44,823 nucleotides of DNA from Nitrospira sp. (lineage in GTDB: Bacteria > Nitrospirota > Nitrospiria > Nitrospirales > Nitrospiraceae), in assembly GCA_005116945.1 (NCBI GenBank), contig SWDH01000042.1, forward strand, positions 173,583-218,405, in the 5' to 3' direction. Position numbers and translations under genes: made by a program. Below are positions 15,896-25,785 of the stretch, one piece after another (the stretch's first letter is position 1; each line of letters starts with the position of its first letter). The notes under the pieces are model-generated. The model was not told where the DNA came from. It searched no databases and was given only the letters and a program-made list of their open reading frames with translations.

Positions 15896-18256
15896 ATGAA
15901 TAATGGAAGCCTCGTCGCCTATGCGTTACGCATCACGGACCTCGACCCCCTCGTCTATACGCTCTTGTTCGAACGGTTCCTGAATCCCGAGCGCGTGTCC
16001 CTCCCCGATATCGATATGGACTTCTGTATGGAGCGACGGGGTGAAGTCATTAACTACGTGGTCGATAAGTACGGCCAAGACCACGTGGCCCAGATCATTA
16101 CATTCGGCACGCTTGGGGCGAAAGCCGCGATCCGGGACGTGGGCCGCGTGCTGGAGATCCCCTATGCCGAAGTTGATCGAGTCGCCAAGCTCGTTCCGAA
16201 TCAGCTCAACATCACGCTCCAACAGGCTCTCGATCAAGAACCGAAGCTGCGCGATCTCGTCGAGACCGATACCCGGGTGAAGGAGCTGATGGGCATCGCC
16301 CGTTCCCTTGAAGGACTCGCGCGCCATGCCTCGACCCACGCAGCCGGCGTGGTGATTTCGGAAGGTCCGCTCACGGACCACGTGCCGCTCTATAAAGGTG
16401 CCAACAACGAAATCGTCACCCAATATTCGATGGGAGACGTCGAAAAGATCGGGCTCGTCAAATTCGATTTCCTGGGCCTCAAAACCCTCACCATGATCAA
16501 GCGTGCCGAGACGTTGATCAATGAGCGGCATCCCGACAATCCGCCGTTGCTCATGGAGCAGGTCGCATTCGACGACCCCAAGACATTCACGCTGCTGTCA
16601 TCCGGCAAGACGACCGGAATCTTTCAATTGGAAAGCTCTGGCATGCGCGACCTCCTGACCGGTTTTAAGCCGGACCGGTTCGAGGACATCATCGCCATTA
16701 TCGCGCTCTATCGCCCTGGTCCGATGGATCTGATCCCCGACTTCATCAAACGCAAGCAGGGTAAAGTTCCGATTGCCTACGAAGTGCCGGAGCTTGAACC
16801 AATCCTGAAGGACACCTACGGGGTTATCGTCTACCAGGAACAGGTCATGGCCATTGCCAACAAAGTGGCAGGCTTCTCACTGGGCCAGGCCGATATTCTC
16901 CGGCGCGCAATGGGCAAGAAGAAGCCGGAGGAGATGGAGAAGCTGCGCGCGCAGTTCCTGAGCGGTGCGAAGACAAACAAGATTCCTGACAAGAAAGCGG
17001 ACAAGCTCTATGAATTGATCCAGAAGTTTGCGGGGTACGGGTTCAACAAGTCGCATGCTGCGGCCTATGCCGTGGTCTGCTACCAGACCGGTTACTTAAA
17101 AGCGCACTATCCGACCGAGTTCATGGCTGCGCTGATGACGACCGACATGGGCAATGCCGACAAGATCGTCGGCTACTTTACGGAATGCCGCGATCTCAAC
17201 ATCAAAGTCCTGCCTCCGGACGTGAATGAAAGTCATAAGAACTTTACCGTGGTCGACCATGCCATCCGATTCGGTTTGGCGGCCATCAAGAATGTCGGTG
17301 AAGGTGCCGTCGAATCGATCATCGATATTCGCAATACACAAGGCCCCTTCACCTCTTTCTTTGAATTTTGTCGCCGCGTCGACCTCCACAAGGTGAATAA
17401 GCGTATGTTGGAAGGGCTCATCAAAACCGGCGCGTTCGACTCAACCGGAGCGAAGCGTTCGCAATTGGCTGCGGTACTCGATCAAGCCGTTGAGGACGGA
17501 GCCGCTGCGCAACGCGAACGAGATCTCGGGCAGACCAATATTTTTGGCGACGAGGTGAATGGACAGGGTTCTGAGAAACACCTGGCCGCGCCACCGTTAC
17601 CCAATATTCCGGAATGGGACCAAAGCGAGCGTTTGAAACATGAGCGGGAATTGACCGGCTTCTATATTTCCTCCCATCCACTGGCACGCTATGAGAGCAC
17701 CATCCAGGCGCTTGCCACGGCCTCGACGATCGGCCTGTCTGAACTATCTGACGGTCGGGAAGTGAAACTCTGCGGAATTATCACCACCGTCAAAAGCATG
17801 CTGACCAAAAAGGGTGATAGGATGGCTTATCTCACTCTTGAAGATCTTCTCGGTGTGGTTGAGATCATCGTGTTTCCAGATCTTTATAAACAAGCCGCTG
17901 AGTTGGTTGTTCCGGAACGTCTCGTACGCATCACAGGCACAATCGATCGTGGAGATAAAGGTACGAAAATTCGAGGAAGCAAGATTGAACCGCTCGCCGA
18001 GGTGCAAGCGCAAACCATCAAACGGGTCTATATTCGATTAACGGATCGTCCAGGTGTGACAGAACAATTACCGCGGCTCCGTGAGATCTTTTTGCGGCAC
18101 CCCGGCGTCACAAGCGTCTCACTCACATTACGGATGGATTCAGCACTGGAAGCCGAGACGGCCCCGCTTCCTCACATGACGGTTACCCCCAGCGAACGGT
18201 TTGTGGCAGACGTTGAAGAAGTGCTAGGCAAAAGGACTATTATTCTGCTATCGTAG
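15872..18256 (+). CDS. dnaE: DNA polymerase III alpha subunit, N-terminally truncated
   Basis: DnaE similarity starts abruptly at 'NGSLVAYALRITDLDPLVYT' and continues to the C-terminus. Retained are the palm acids in 'LPDIDMDF', 'HASTHAAGVVIS', 'YRPGPMDLIPDF', 'VYQEQVMAIANKVAG', 'GFNKSHAAAYAVV', and a C-terminal OB-fold/clamp region. A normal DnaE is about 1,150 residues; the PHP domain and the first part of the palm, including GPGRGSAAG, are missing. The first eight residues of this frame (MKHFIGIA) derive from the antisense of the DUF3817 relic, not from dnaE; ATG 15896 is another start. A replicative polymerase is essential, so either another copy exists or this junction is artefactual. 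accA follows normally. Confidence 0.9.
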   Translation: MKHFIGIAMNNGSLVAYALRITDLDPLVYTLLFERFLNPERVSLPDIDMDFCMERRGEVINYVVDKYGQDHVAQIITFGTLGAKAAIRDVGRVLEIPYAEVDRVAKLVPNQLNITLQQALDQEPKLRDLVETDTRVKELMGIARSLEGLARHASTHAAGVVISEGPLTDHVPLYKGANNEIVTQYSMGDVEKIGLVKFDFLGLKTLTMIKRAETLINERHPDNPPLLMEQVAFDDPKTFTLLSSGKTTGIFQLESSGMRDLLTGFKPDRFEDIIAIIALYRPGPMDLIPDFIKRKQGKVPIAYEVPELEPILKDTYGVIVYQEQVMAIANKVAGFSLGQADILRRAMGKKKPEEMEKLRAQFLSGAKTNKIPDKKADKLYELIQKFAGYGFNKSHAAAYAVVCYQTGYLKAHYPTEFMAALMTTDMGNADKIVGYFTECRDLNIKVLPPDVNESHKNFTVVDHAIRFGLAAIKNVGEGAVESIIDIRNTQGPFTSFFEFCRRVDLHKVNKRMLEGLIKTGAFDSTGAKRSQLAAVLDQAVEDGAAAQRERDLGQTNIFGDEVNGQGSEKHLAAPPLPNIPEWDQSERLKHERELTGFYISSHPLARYESTIQALATASTIGLSELSDGREVKLCGIITTVKSMLTKKGDRMAYLTLEDLLGVVEIIVFPDLYKQAAELVVPERLVRITGTIDRGDKGTKIRGSKIEPLAEVQAQTIKRVYIRLTDRPGVTEQLPRLREIFLRHPGVTSVSLTLRMDSALEAETAPLPHMTVTPSERFVADVEEVLGKRTIILLS

Positions 18257-18323
18257 CGTATAGTGCAGAGAACGGCTCCTAATGTTCTCTCCCGACTATT
18301 TCATCGAGATGCGTTGACACCGT

Positions 18324-19292
18324 ATGCGCGATTACCTCGAGTTCGAAAAACCGATTCGCGAGATCGAAGAAAAGATAGAAAAGCTCGCGGCTGTGCCCGC
18401 CGGGAAATCGGCCCCACAGGAAGAGATCCGCAAGTTGCGGATGAAGCTGGCCCAGGTCGAAGATACCCTCTACAACAAACTCACGCCATGGCAGCGCACG
18501 CAACTTGCCCGACATCCCCAACGGCCCAGCACCCTCGATTACATCAGTTATTTATTCAGAGACTTCTGTGAGTTTCACGGGGACCGTTCGTTCGGTGACG
18601 ATCGTGCCATCGTCGGAGGCTTCGCTCGCTTCAACGATCGGTCAATCATGGTCATCGGCCATCAAAAAGGGAAAACGCTCAAAGAGCGGATGCAAAGAAA
18701 TTTTGGCATGCCGAATCCGGAGGGGTATCGAAAGGCGCTGCGCCTAATGCGGATGGCTGAGAAATTCGGACGCCCGATCGTGACCTTTATCGATACGCCA
18801 GGCGCTTACCCCGGCATCGGCGCAGAAGAGCGGGGTCAGGCTGAAGCCATTGCACGCAATCTGTTCGTCATGTCACGTCTCGCCGTTCCGATTATTTCCA
18901 TCGTCATCGGTGAAGGTGGCAGTGGCGGGGCACTCGCACTGGGCGTCTCAGATCGCGTCCTCATGTTGGAGCATGGAGTCTATTCAGTCATTTCTCCGGA
19001 AGGCTGCGCCGCCATCTTGTGGGACGATCCGACGAAAGTTCCCGATGCCGCTGCCGCTCTGAAGATGACGGCAAAAGATCTGGTTGATCTCCATATCGTG
19101 GACGAAGTCATCCCTGAGCCTGTCGGCGGCGCCCATCGGAATCTGAATGCCATTACCGATCGTGTCGCCAAATCCCTCAGTAACCAACTCTCCCAGCTCA
19201 ACGACCTCTCTCTCCCCCAACTGCTGTCTCAGCGCGATCAGAAATACCGATCCATCGGCGCCGTCAACGGGCTCACCCCCATTTCCCAGTAG
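18324..19292 (+). CDS. accA: Acetyl-CoA carboxylase carboxyltransferase subunit alpha
   Basis: This 322-residue AccA transfers carboxyl from biotin-BCCP to acetyl-CoA, together with AccD, in the first step of fatty-acid synthesis. Typical features are an N-terminal coiled region 'EFEKPIREIEEKIEKLA', 'LTPWQRTQLARHPQRPSTLD', 'FCEFHGDRSFGDD', 'IGHQKGK', 'RNFGMPNPEGYRKALRLM', 'FIDTPGAYPGIGAEERGQAE' and 'GEGGSGGALALGVSD'. The length is standard. It lies 67 nt after dnaE, an arrangement common in many bacteria, which suggests this side of the rearranged region is native. No AccD is nearby. Confidence 0.97.
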   Translation: MRDYLEFEKPIREIEEKIEKLAAVPAGKSAPQEEIRKLRMKLAQVEDTLYNKLTPWQRTQLARHPQRPSTLDYISYLFRDFCEFHGDRSFGDDRAIVGGFARFNDRSIMVIGHQKGKTLKERMQRNFGMPNPEGYRKALRLMRMAEKFGRPIVTFIDTPGAYPGIGAEERGQAEAIARNLFVMSRLAVPIISIVIGEGGSGGALALGVSDRVLMLEHGVYSVISPEGCAAILWDDPTKVPDAAAALKMTAKDLVDLHIVDEVIPEPVGGAHRNLNAITDRVAKSLSNQLSQLNDLSLPQLLSQRDQKYRSIGAVNGLTPISQ

Positions 19293-19625
19293 AGTGATCC
19301 ACCTCTGTCCCGCTGTGATTCACGCGGTCATAGCGCCGTCCTCTTTCATTCCCAGCCGATAGCGTCTATCAACACATCTGTTTTCGGCTGAATACTCAGC
19401 CAAGGGATAGGAAGAATAGTCTTCCGACATAGCTATCGATTCTCTAGGAGAATGATGGACAGCGGGAAGGGCCATCAGGCCGTATTGACATCGCTGGACA
19501 AATAAGGTTTGCTATGGGCATGGGTGCTAGAGGAGGAACAAGGAGACGATGCCTTGAGTGAGGAGAATCCGGCTCCGTGATTCACCTGTTTTTCGAACGC
19601 AGTTTTGTTCGATAAGGGCGATGAA
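19293..19625. other. Intergenic region before hybrid kinase
   Basis: No gene of credible size. It contains a perfect hairpin GGCTGA-ATAC-TCAGCC (19386-19401) without a T-run. A perfect -35 hexamer TTGACA lies at 19485-19490, but no good -10 at normal spacing, so the kinase promoter remains uncertain. Confidence 0.35.
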
Positions 19626-22049
19626 ATGGCCAAGGCACCAGGCATATCAGCGGGAATCACCGAAATACCAAAGCAGACAGAGGAGCAGCGCCCCATTACA
19701 CATCACAACGTCGCAGATATGTCAGCAGAAGACTTGCGACAACTCCTGCATGAGTTGCAAATCCGCCAGACCAAGCTCGATGTACAGAACGAAAAACTCC
19801 GCCGGGCTCGGGTGGAGGACTACATTTTTTCTCCAACCGGCCAGCTGACACTGGATACTCCCGGCAAGATTGTAGAAGCGAATTTACGAGCCGCAACACT
19901 CGTGGGCATAGACCGGGACAAGCTCATCGGTCAACCATTCATCCGCTTCGTGGCACAAGATAGTCAAGACATCTTCCATTGGCACTGTCAGAAAGTCTTG
20001 AAGACAGGCGTGCGCCAATCCTGTGAGATGCAGCTCCAAAAAAAGTCCGGCGCTCCCCACTGGGTCTATCTTGAAAGCCTTGCAGTGGAGAATGAGTCGG
20101 GACTGGCCACCCATTGGCAGACGGTGCTGCTCGATATCAGCGAGCAAAAGCGGACAGAGGGGGCCTTGCGGCTTGCGAAGTTCTCTATGGAACGAGCCGC
20201 TGACGCCGTCTACTGGATCGATCAGCAAGCCAGGATTTTGGATGTCAACGAGGCGGCCACCCTCATGCTGGGCTATTCGAAGGACGAATTGTGCGCGATG
20301 ACCGTCCACGATCTGAACCCTGACTTTCAGAAGGACAAGTGGCCGGAGTTTTGGGCAGAAACTCAGCGGTGCGGGACCGTGGTGCTGGAGACGGTCCATC
20401 AGGCGAAGAATGGCCGACTGATCCCTGTCGAGGTGAGTGTCAATTATCTGTTCTACGAAGGAAAAGAATACCACTGTGCGTTCGTGCGTGACATTACCGA
20501 GCGCAGACAGGCGGAGGAGGCACTAGGAGCCAATGAGCGGTTATTGAACAATATTCTCGAAAACATTCCTTCATTTGTGTTTGCCACCGACCGCCAACAT
20601 CGTTACATTCTCTTAAGCGATGATCTGGCAAGATTCTACGGGAAGCCAAAAGAGGAGCTTCTTGGCAAGACCCACCACTATGTTTTCCCAAAGAACGTGG
20701 CGGATGCGATCCAGGCGACCAACGAACAGATCATGATCAGCGGTGTCTCTCAACAACTTGAAGAGGTCGTTGAGAGTCCGGTCGGCGGAATACCACGTGC
20801 CCTATCCACCAACAAATCCCCCCTGAGAGATGAGAAAGGACAGACCTACGGAATCTCCGGGATCGCCACCGACATCACCGAACACAAGCGGCTGGAGGCG
20901 CAATTCCGGCAGGCTCAAAAAATGGATGCGGTCGGCCGTTTGGCCGGTGGAGTGGCGCACGACTTCAATAATCTGCTCACCATCATCAACGGGTACAGCG
21001 CGTTACTCATCGACCAACTGTCTCAGGAAGACCCCCGACATGAGATGGCGGTTGAGACGTTGAAGGCGGGCGAACGAGCCGGGGAGCTGACCAAACAATT
21101 GCTCGCCTTCAGCCGTAAGCAGGTTCTCCTGGCGCAGCCGCTGAATTTCAACGATTCGCTGCGCTTGATCAGCTCGATGCTTAGCCGGCTACTAGGTGAA
21201 GAGGTGACGCTGACGATGGATCTTGCGCCGGATCTCTGGTTAATTAACGGCGACAAAGGACAACTCAACCAGGTCACGATGAATTTGGCCATTAATGCCC
21301 GTGACGCCATGCCGAACGGAGGGAACCTGACGATCACCACGCGTAATCTCTCCGTCACGCCGGAGTGGCTGGATCATTATAAGATGATGCCGCAAGGAGA
21401 CTACGTGCATGTGAGTGTTCACGACACCGGCCACGGGATGAGCCCTGAAACACTCTCGCATTTGTTCGAGCCATTTTTTACGACCAAAGAGGTGGGGCAA
21501 GGAACGGGTCTGGGGTTGGCAACAGTTTATGGGATCGTCAAGCAAAGCCAGGGCTATATATTTACCGACAGCGCGCTTGATCAAGGAACTACATTCCATC
21601 TCTATTACCCACGCGTCATAGCCGCGGCGGCTGTGGCTCCGACACTGCCGATTGGTCACAAGAAAGGGTCAGAACATCTGCTCATCGTCGAAGATCAGGA
21701 CTCAGTTCGAGCCCTCATCCTCCAGGCATTGAAGCAGGACGGTTATCGAGTCATAGAGGCCGCAAGCGGCGAAGATGCCTTGCGAAAAGTATCAGCGCTG
21801 TCTGAGCCGATCCAGGCTCTTATCACTGATGTGATCATGCCTCATATGTCGGGCCTCGTCCTCGCGGAACGGCTGAGGGTGACCTGTCCCAATATCCGAG
21901 TGCTTTTCATGTCGGGCTACGTCGACCCTTCACAGTCGGCCTTTCTCGATGAGCCAACTGCTGCCTTTATTCAAAAGCCTTTTTTGCCCGATGATCTGGC
22001 CAGGCATCTGCGGAACCTTTTGGACAAGTCGATCGTACCGGAACGCTGA
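19626..22049 (+). CDS. PAS-domain hybrid sensor histidine kinase with receiver
   Basis: This 807-residue protein has no membrane helix, so it is probably cytoplasmic. After a short coiled N-terminus ('DLRQLLHELQIRQTKLDVQN') come three PAS modules. The first two end 'LLDISEQKR' and 'VRDITERRQAEEAL'; the third ends 'GIATDITEHKRLE'. HisKA has 'GRLAGGVAHDFNNLLTIING' with the phospho-His in AHDFNN. HATPase has N-box 'TMNLAINARDAMPNGG', G1 'HDTGHGM' and 'GTGLGLATVYGIV'. A C-terminal receiver follows, with phospho-Asp in 'ALITDVIMPHMSG'. I start at ATG 19626 (AAGGG at good spacing) rather than an upstream TTG. Signal and output are unknown; no partner regulator is adjacent. Confidence 0.92.
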   Translation: MAKAPGISAGITEIPKQTEEQRPITHHNVADMSAEDLRQLLHELQIRQTKLDVQNEKLRRARVEDYIFSPTGQLTLDTPGKIVEANLRAATLVGIDRDKLIGQPFIRFVAQDSQDIFHWHCQKVLKTGVRQSCEMQLQKKSGAPHWVYLESLAVENESGLATHWQTVLLDISEQKRTEGALRLAKFSMERAADAVYWIDQQARILDVNEAATLMLGYSKDELCAMTVHDLNPDFQKDKWPEFWAETQRCGTVVLETVHQAKNGRLIPVEVSVNYLFYEGKEYHCAFVRDITERRQAEEALGANERLLNNILENIPSFVFATDRQHRYILLSDDLARFYGKPKEELLGKTHHYVFPKNVADAIQATNEQIMISGVSQQLEEVVESPVGGIPRALSTNKSPLRDEKGQTYGISGIATDITEHKRLEAQFRQAQKMDAVGRLAGGVAHDFNNLLTIINGYSALLIDQLSQEDPRHEMAVETLKAGERAGELTKQLLAFSRKQVLLAQPLNFNDSLRLISSMLSRLLGEEVTLTMDLAPDLWLINGDKGQLNQVTMNLAINARDAMPNGGNLTITTRNLSVTPEWLDHYKMMPQGDYVHVSVHDTGHGMSPETLSHLFEPFFTTKEVGQGTGLGLATVYGIVKQSQGYIFTDSALDQGTTFHLYYPRVIAAAAVAPTLPIGHKKGSEHLLIVEDQDSVRALILQALKQDGYRVIEAASGEDALRKVSALSEPIQALITDVIMPHMSGLVLAERLRVTCPNIRVLFMSGYVDPSQSAFLDEPTAAFIQKPFLPDDLARHLRNLLDKSIVPER

Positions 22050-22089
22050 CCTGTTTGGACACTCGACCTTTCCAACTTCGATCCAGCCT

Positions 22090-23328
22090 TCAGACCGCCT
22101 TACTCGTTCCATTTTTTTTGAGCCACTCCACAGCCCCTGTGCCTGAGGCATGGCCGGTGGCGAAGCAAGCCGTCAAAAGATAGCCTCCAGTCGGCGCCTC
22201 CCAATCCAACATTTCACCGGCACAGAAAACACCAGGGAGACTTCGAATCATCAGTTGGCTAGTCAGAGCCTCGAAGGGAACTCCCCCTGCTGTACTGATC
22301 GCTTCCTCTAATGGACGCGGCGCGACGAACCGGAGCGGCAATGATTTGATCGCCGCAGCCAGATGAGCTGGGTCTGCGAAGTCCTCCTTCGAAACTACTT
22401 CACGAAGCAACCCCGCTTTCACACCCTCGATCCCAGCTCGACGCTCCAAATGAGTCGCCATCGTGCGTTTGCCCCGTGGTTGAGATAGGTCGTGTGTTAG
22501 TCGTGGGACATCTCGATCAGGCGTGAGGTCTAGGCGCAATGTTGCAACTCCCTTCATCAGGATCTCGTTGCGAAGAGCGGCGGAGGCCCTATAAATGACG
22601 CCTCCTTCTACGCCAGTCTCCGTAATCACAAATTCCCCTGGATACCTGGATAGAGCCCCGACATCCTTTCCAACAATAGCAACCACGGACTTGACCGGGC
22701 TGCCGGAGAACTTCACCCTAAAATGCTCGCTCCAACCCACATCGAAACCACAATTCGCCGGCTGTAACGGCGCGATGTGAAGCCCTCGTCCTATCAACAG
22801 CGGCACCCACGAAGCATCGGAACCGAGTTTCGGCCAACTACCGCCTCCAAGCGCAAGCACCACGGCATCGGCCTCGATAGCATGCATTCCCGTGGGGGTC
22901 GCAAAAGACAACGCCCCCTGCTCGTTCCACCCACACCACCGGTGACGCATGTGGAACTGCACACCGGCTTGGCGTAACCGACGGAGCCATGCACGTAACA
23001 ATGGTGCAGCCTTGAGATCGACAGGAAATACGCGCCCAGAAGAGCCGACAAATGTGTGAATGCCGAATCCCAAGACCCACGCCCTCAGCGTATCAGGCTC
23101 GAAGGAAGCGAGCAGCGGCGCAATCTGGGCGCGACGCGCACCATAACGCGAGAGAAATGTCTCGAACGGTTCCGAATGTGTGAGATTGAGGCCACCTTTC
23201 CCTGCTAAGAGAAACTTGCGACCAACCGACGCCATCGCGTCATAGAGCTCAACCTCTGCGCCGCCAGCGCTCGCCGTTTCTGCAGCCATAAGCCCTGCCG
23301 GGCCTCCACCGATAATCGCAATCTTCAT
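22090..23328 (-). CDS. BaiN/HI0933-like FAD-dependent oxidoreductase
   Basis: This 412-residue flavoprotein begins with a Rossmann fold 'IAIIGGGPAGLMAAE', then 'ELYDAMASVGRKFLLAGKGG' and 'LNLTHSE', the hallmark of the HI0933/BaiN family (TIGR03862-like). Also visible are 'SSGRVFPVDLKAAPLLRAWL', 'AVVLALGGGSWPKLGSD', and a C-terminal FAD contact 'LPGVFCAGEMLDWEAPTGGY', with 'LLTACFATG' following. Members are NAD(P)H-dependent flavoproteins of uncertain physiological substrate; a role is not evident from the neighbours. It is a single gene on the minus strand, convergent with the hybrid kinase and divergent from the next gene. Confidence 0.9.
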   Translation of the reverse strand: MKIAIIGGGPAGLMAAETASAGGAEVELYDAMASVGRKFLLAGKGGLNLTHSEPFETFLSRYGARRAQIAPLLASFEPDTLRAWVLGFGIHTFVGSSGRVFPVDLKAAPLLRAWLRRLRQAGVQFHMRHRWCGWNEQGALSFATPTGMHAIEADAVVLALGGGSWPKLGSDASWVPLLIGRGLHIAPLQPANCGFDVGWSEHFRVKFSGSPVKSVVAIVGKDVGALSRYPGEFVITETGVEGGVIYRASAALRNEILMKGVATLRLDLTPDRDVPRLTHDLSQPRGKRTMATHLERRAGIEGVKAGLLREVVSKEDFADPAHLAAAIKSLPLRFVAPRPLEEAISTAGGVPFEALTSQLMIRSLPGVFCAGEMLDWEAPTGGYLLTACFATGHASGTGAVEWLKKNGTSKAV

Positions 23329-23472
23329 TGGTCGTCAATCTGGTCGATATGGTGCATGAGCCACGTATTGATACAAAACCGACATATCATACTCCAGTCT
23401 CCATTGCCGCCTGATACGTTAACATTCGATGGGGGTTTTACAGCCCGAAACGCGTTATACTCTCACAAAACG

Positions 23473-23802
23473 ATGGATGAGCACGAATCAGTACAAGTGG
23501 TCGAGCTTCGGATCAGTTATCGTTATGCCACCGCGCATCCATGGGTCGTCCAGGCCATTCGCGGGTTCCTATCGGCATACTTCATGGAGCACCCGGGGTT
23601 TCGTGTACAACGCTACATAGAAGAGCTGGAATCCGGTACGCATCTCTGGATATGTGAAGCGCCTCCCACCATGAAGTTTCTTAGACTCTTGAGGCGACTG
23701 AAGGAAGATATCCCTCCCTGCCTAACCCAACAGGTCGCTGCTGATGTGCCCGCGCGATCTCGATATCTTATCGATTGCCTCGATCAACCCACGGAACCCT
23801 AG
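23473..23802 (+). CDS. Small conserved-looking protein of unknown function
   Basis: This is 109 residues from ATG 23473 (MDEHESVQVVELRISYRY). An earlier ATG at 23356 would add residues that look like upstream DNA. It has mixed alpha/beta character: strand 'VVELRISYRY', helix 'PWVVQAIRGFLSAYFM', strands around 'FRVQRYIEEL' and 'THLWICEA', helix 'MKFLRLLRRLKEDI'. No motif is recognised, and no signal peptide or membrane segment. The end overlaps the region just before the phosphoesterase. Confidence 0.5.
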   Translation: MDEHESVQVVELRISYRYATAHPWVVQAIRGFLSAYFMEHPGFRVQRYIEELESGTHLWICEAPPTMKFLRLLRRLKEDIPPCLTQQVAADVPARSRYLIDCLDQPTEP

Positions 23803-23863
23803 GCTGACGATCGTGTCGAATTCTTCGCAGAAAATCAGCAAGAGGAGCCGTGCCATATACAAC

Positions 23864-24754
23864 ATGCTGAGGACACTCATCTTCAGAACGATCGCTGTGC
23901 CTTTGGCAGTGGCTGCCAGTATCTTCTCTATAGAATTAGCTCATGGGAACAACAGCCTTCCTCTTCCCAGACCAGATCACATCGTTCTGGTGATTGAAGA
24001 GAATCACGCCTATAGCCAGATTATCAATTCGCCCGATGCACCCTATATCAACAGACTGGCGGCTCAGGGAGCCCTCTTCACACAGTCATTCGGCATCACG
24101 CACCCCAGCCAGCCGAACTATCTCGCGCTTTTTTCAGGATCGGCGCAAGGCATCACTGACAATTCCTGCCCGCACACCTTCACCACACCCAATCTAGGAC
24201 ACAACTTGCTTGAAGCAGGACTCACCTTCGCCGGATACTCAGAAGACTTGCCTTCCACGGGCTCTCTGATCTGTAGTATGGGGCTGTATGAACGTAAACA
24301 TATTCCCTGGGTAAATTGGCAGAACAGCACAACTAATGGGATCCCGGCGACGGCCAATTTGCCCATGACGAGTTTTCCCACCGATTACCGCAAGCTCCCT
24401 ACGATAAGCGTGATTGTACCGAACCAGGTCAACAGCATGCACAACGGGAAGGACCCCGAGGCGATTCAGGCCGGTGACCGCTGGCTCCAGAAACACCTGG
24501 ATGCCTACGTCCAATGGGCGCAGCAACACAATAGCCTCTTGATCGTGTCGTGGGATGAGGACAATAAGAAAGAGAATAACCGGATCGTCACCCTCTTCAT
24601 CGGGCCCATGGTGCAGGCCGGTCGATACGAACAGAGGATCACCCACTACAATGTCCTGCGCACGATTGAGGAGCTCTATGGGCTTTCCCACTCCGGCGCA
24701 AGCGCCGATACGACACCCATCATCCAGATCTGGAAATCAGTCCCTCGCCCCTGA
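23864..24754 (+). CDS. Secreted phosphoesterase (alkaline-phosphatase-like fold)
   Basis: This is 296 residues with an N-terminal signal (RTIAVPLAVAASIFSIELA), so it is exported. Then come 'HIVLVIEENHAYSQII', 'LAAQGALFTQSFGITHPSQPN', 'YLALFSG', 'NLLEAGLTFAGYSEDL', 'SVIVPNQVNSMHNG', 'NSLLIVSWDEDN' and 'ITHYNVLRTIEELYGL'. These match the PF04185 phosphoesterase family (acid phosphatase / phospholipase C-like), with metal ligands in EN, THPS, D/DED and HYN. The substrate could be a phosphomonoester or phospholipid head group. The start codon choice favours the signal peptide; the upstream AGAGGAG is a little far (16 nt). Confidence 0.82.
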   Translation: MLRTLIFRTIAVPLAVAASIFSIELAHGNNSLPLPRPDHIVLVIEENHAYSQIINSPDAPYINRLAAQGALFTQSFGITHPSQPNYLALFSGSAQGITDNSCPHTFTTPNLGHNLLEAGLTFAGYSEDLPSTGSLICSMGLYERKHIPWVNWQNSTTNGIPATANLPMTSFPTDYRKLPTISVIVPNQVNSMHNGKDPEAIQAGDRWLQKHLDAYVQWAQQHNSLLIVSWDEDNKKENNRIVTLFIGPMVQAGRYEQRITHYNVLRTIEELYGLSHSGASADTTPIIQIWKSVPRP

Positions 24755-24958
24755 TGGGGCTCCCGTGTACCCTGCATTGAGTAGAGCCATTTGGGTTAGA
24801 CAGCAAGGAAATTGTATTCAGCGCACCGTGAAGGCCTTCCCCAATACACTGGCGAAATGGATGCCTGCGGATTGAAATACTTTTGAACCAAGAATTTCAA
24901 TACAGCATCGCTGCATAGCAGATCGCGTAGAATCTCTTCGGTCAGTGGATTTGTTCTG

Positions 24959-25405
24959 TTAGAGGGATTGGCAACGGCGACGACAAGAAAAACAGATTGC
25001 CGCGATTCTGCTTCGTAATGTTTCGGAGAGCATCGCTATCATCGCAAGGCCGATTCCTAATGCATCCGTCACCAGATCATCGACGCTCGCTTCTCTGCCT
25101 TGAACAGATCCTTGAAATACCTCAGTCCAGAGACCGAAAACGAAAGCTGCGGCGGCGGCAACGGGGAGCGCGTATGTCCGTGGCCATGCACGACTCTGCA
25201 ATCCACGCATCAGTATGATCGCCAACATTCCATAACCCGGCGCGTGAGCCCATTCTAATAGACTGGCGGGTACCTGCACCATTAGATGACCGGCAAGACC
25301 GACATTGGGAGCGATGATGGCTCCAAAATAGAGCAACCCCATGTAGCCCAATATGATTCCAAGCCCCACAGTCACCTCCCAGCAACCTGCATGATTCGGG
25401 AGCAT
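24959..25405 (-). CDS. VanZ-like family membrane protein
   Basis: This is 148 residues from ATG 25405 (a GTG at 25417 is also possible). Four membrane segments are visible: 'VTVGLGIILGYMGLLYFGAI', 'WAHAPGYGMLAIILMRGL', 'TYALPVAAAAAFVFGLWTEV', 'DALGIGLAMIAMLSETL'. The signature 'EVFQGSVQGREASVDDLVTD' between TM3 and TM4 is that of VanZ proteins (ExxQ...GR..s..D...N/D..G). VanZ gives teicoplanin resistance in enterococci, but chromosomal VanZ-like proteins have no settled function; no van genes are here. It is a single gene convergent with the phosphoesterase. Confidence 0.85.
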   Translation of the reverse strand: MLPNHAGCWEVTVGLGIILGYMGLLYFGAIIAPNVGLAGHLMVQVPASLLEWAHAPGYGMLAIILMRGLQSRAWPRTYALPVAAAAAFVFGLWTEVFQGSVQGREASVDDLVTDALGIGLAMIAMLSETLRSRIAAICFSCRRRCQSL

Positions 25406-25785
25406 ACAAGAATCCACGAAGGTAAACTATTGGACATTAGTAGGGGGAGACGCGGCAGTGCGCCGCTCCATGCTATCCGGCGAGATCGCTGAGGGGATCT
25501 GCGCTATGCGCGTCTAACGTGGGCCTTACACAATCACGTGTTGCCTAGTACCGTGAGAACTATTCCCTCCGAGCTCGCTTGTTACTTCTTTAGGGATGGA
25601 GGCTGATTGATCTTCCACTGCGCGCAACTTTCTCACCCGCCCTCCCGCTGGCACGCCGAGACGTGCCATTAGCCCGTGCGAGGGCCTTCTGAGGCCGCGC
25701 GTTGCGCGAGTACAGAAGATCATCAGGTTCCATCCCACTCTCTATTCCGCGAGCAGGAGGACGGCCAGGCCGTACTACCACATCC
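25406..25785. other. Intergenic, nothing identified
   Basis: No gene, tRNA or recognisable terminator was found. Short open frames here are Arg/Pro-rich with no ribosome sites. The stretch contains several short GC dyads of no clear role. Confidence 0.4.
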
